The position numbers and the translations under genes are program-made. A DNA stretch of 64,000 bases from Nocardiopsis sp. TSRI0078 (GTDB lineage Bacteria; Actinomycetota; Actinomycetes; Streptosporangiales; Streptosporangiaceae), in NCBI RefSeq assembly GCF_001905145.1, contig NZ_LWLB01000032.1, forward strand, positions 346,622-410,621. Reading direction: 5' to 3'. This document shows, one piece after another, positions 63,966 through 64,000 of the stretch (positions are counted from its first letter, which is position 1; each line of letters starts with the position of its first letter). The notes under the pieces are model-generated. The model worked only from the letters and a program-made list of their open reading frames with translations, did not search any database and was not told the origin of the DNA.

Positions 63966-64000
63966 GTGAAATGGATTACCGCGCGGCGACGGCATCCCCT
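63966..64000 (+). CDS. qcrC: Cytochrome bc1 complex diheme cytochrome c subunit, N-terminal start (cut by window edge)
   Basis: GTG at 63966, 17 nt after ctaE and close to GGGGAAACC, begins VKWITARRRHP, the usual start of QcrC. Only 11 codons are inside the window, so no heme motif can be seen; the call rests on the start peptide and position. Confidence 0.7.
   Translation, partial: MKWITARRRHP

Overview
The window is high-GC DNA (about 70 percent G+C by eye) with GTG/ATG starts, 1-4 nt stop/start overlaps and GNN/NNC codon bias. Gene content is actinobacterial: PriA in place of HisA/TrpF, an HGxxPAAW-type membrane protein, CtaC-CtaD-CtaF and CtaE-QcrC, PdtaR, PimB, adenosine kinase and mycothiol-type enzymes. 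The protein style suggests a Nocardiopsis-like member of the Streptosporangiales; this is inference, as no rRNA is present. It is an ordinary core-chromosome segment with no prophage, CRISPR array, insertion sequence or biosynthetic cluster.

1-4826: his operon (hisD end, hisC, hisB, a 53-residue membrane ORF, hisH, priA, hisF), closed by a 34-bp palindrome. 5167-9035: a two-gene ABC exporter whose halves carry complementary degenerate and canonical ATP sites. 9220-10215: an SIS-domain protein. 10376-16850: hisI, a Trp-associated membrane protein, an HGxxPAAW protein, two CD225 (dispanin) proteins around a DUF2752 protein, then trpC, trpB and trpA. trpE is not here, and trpF is presumably replaced by priA. 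17148-22311: MauE-like protein, DsbA-like protein, lgt and two tandem paralogous membrane-anchored proteins of unknown role. 22399-24081: a BpsA-like protein. 24690-30732: gltB-gltD. 31046-36879: DUF2784, a toroid-like protein, a methyltransferase, a maleylpyruvate isomerase-family protein, pyk and DUF1266.

37089-38125: a helix-turn-helix/LAGLIDADG protein beside a tRNA gene of unusual form. 38219-43459: pdtaR, then livHMGF without a substrate-binding protein and with a beta-sandwich-like domain fused to LivH. 43860-50410: an ErpA-type protein, adoK, rpsD, a TusA-like protein and ctaC-ctaD-ctaF. 50695-56157: an L,D-transpeptidase, pimB and two NlpC/P60 hydrolases with similar promoters. 56331-64000: NYN and zinc-ribbon proteins, a DEDDh/GIY-YIG nuclease, rhomboid, a RAM-domain protein, trpD, a receiver-like protein, ctaE and the first codons of qcrC.

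The genes join histidine and tryptophan synthesis, glutamate synthesis, aerobic respiration (aa3 oxidase with the bc1 complex) and cell-envelope work. The least explained items are a ~103-bp inverted-repeat element found at convergent gene ends (two good copies and one possible relic), a truncated duplicate of a DUF2784 3' end, many start codons lying 6-8 nt after a -10-like hexamer, the tRNA with anticodon CAA but a short variable loop, and several tandem repeats and palindromes between genes.
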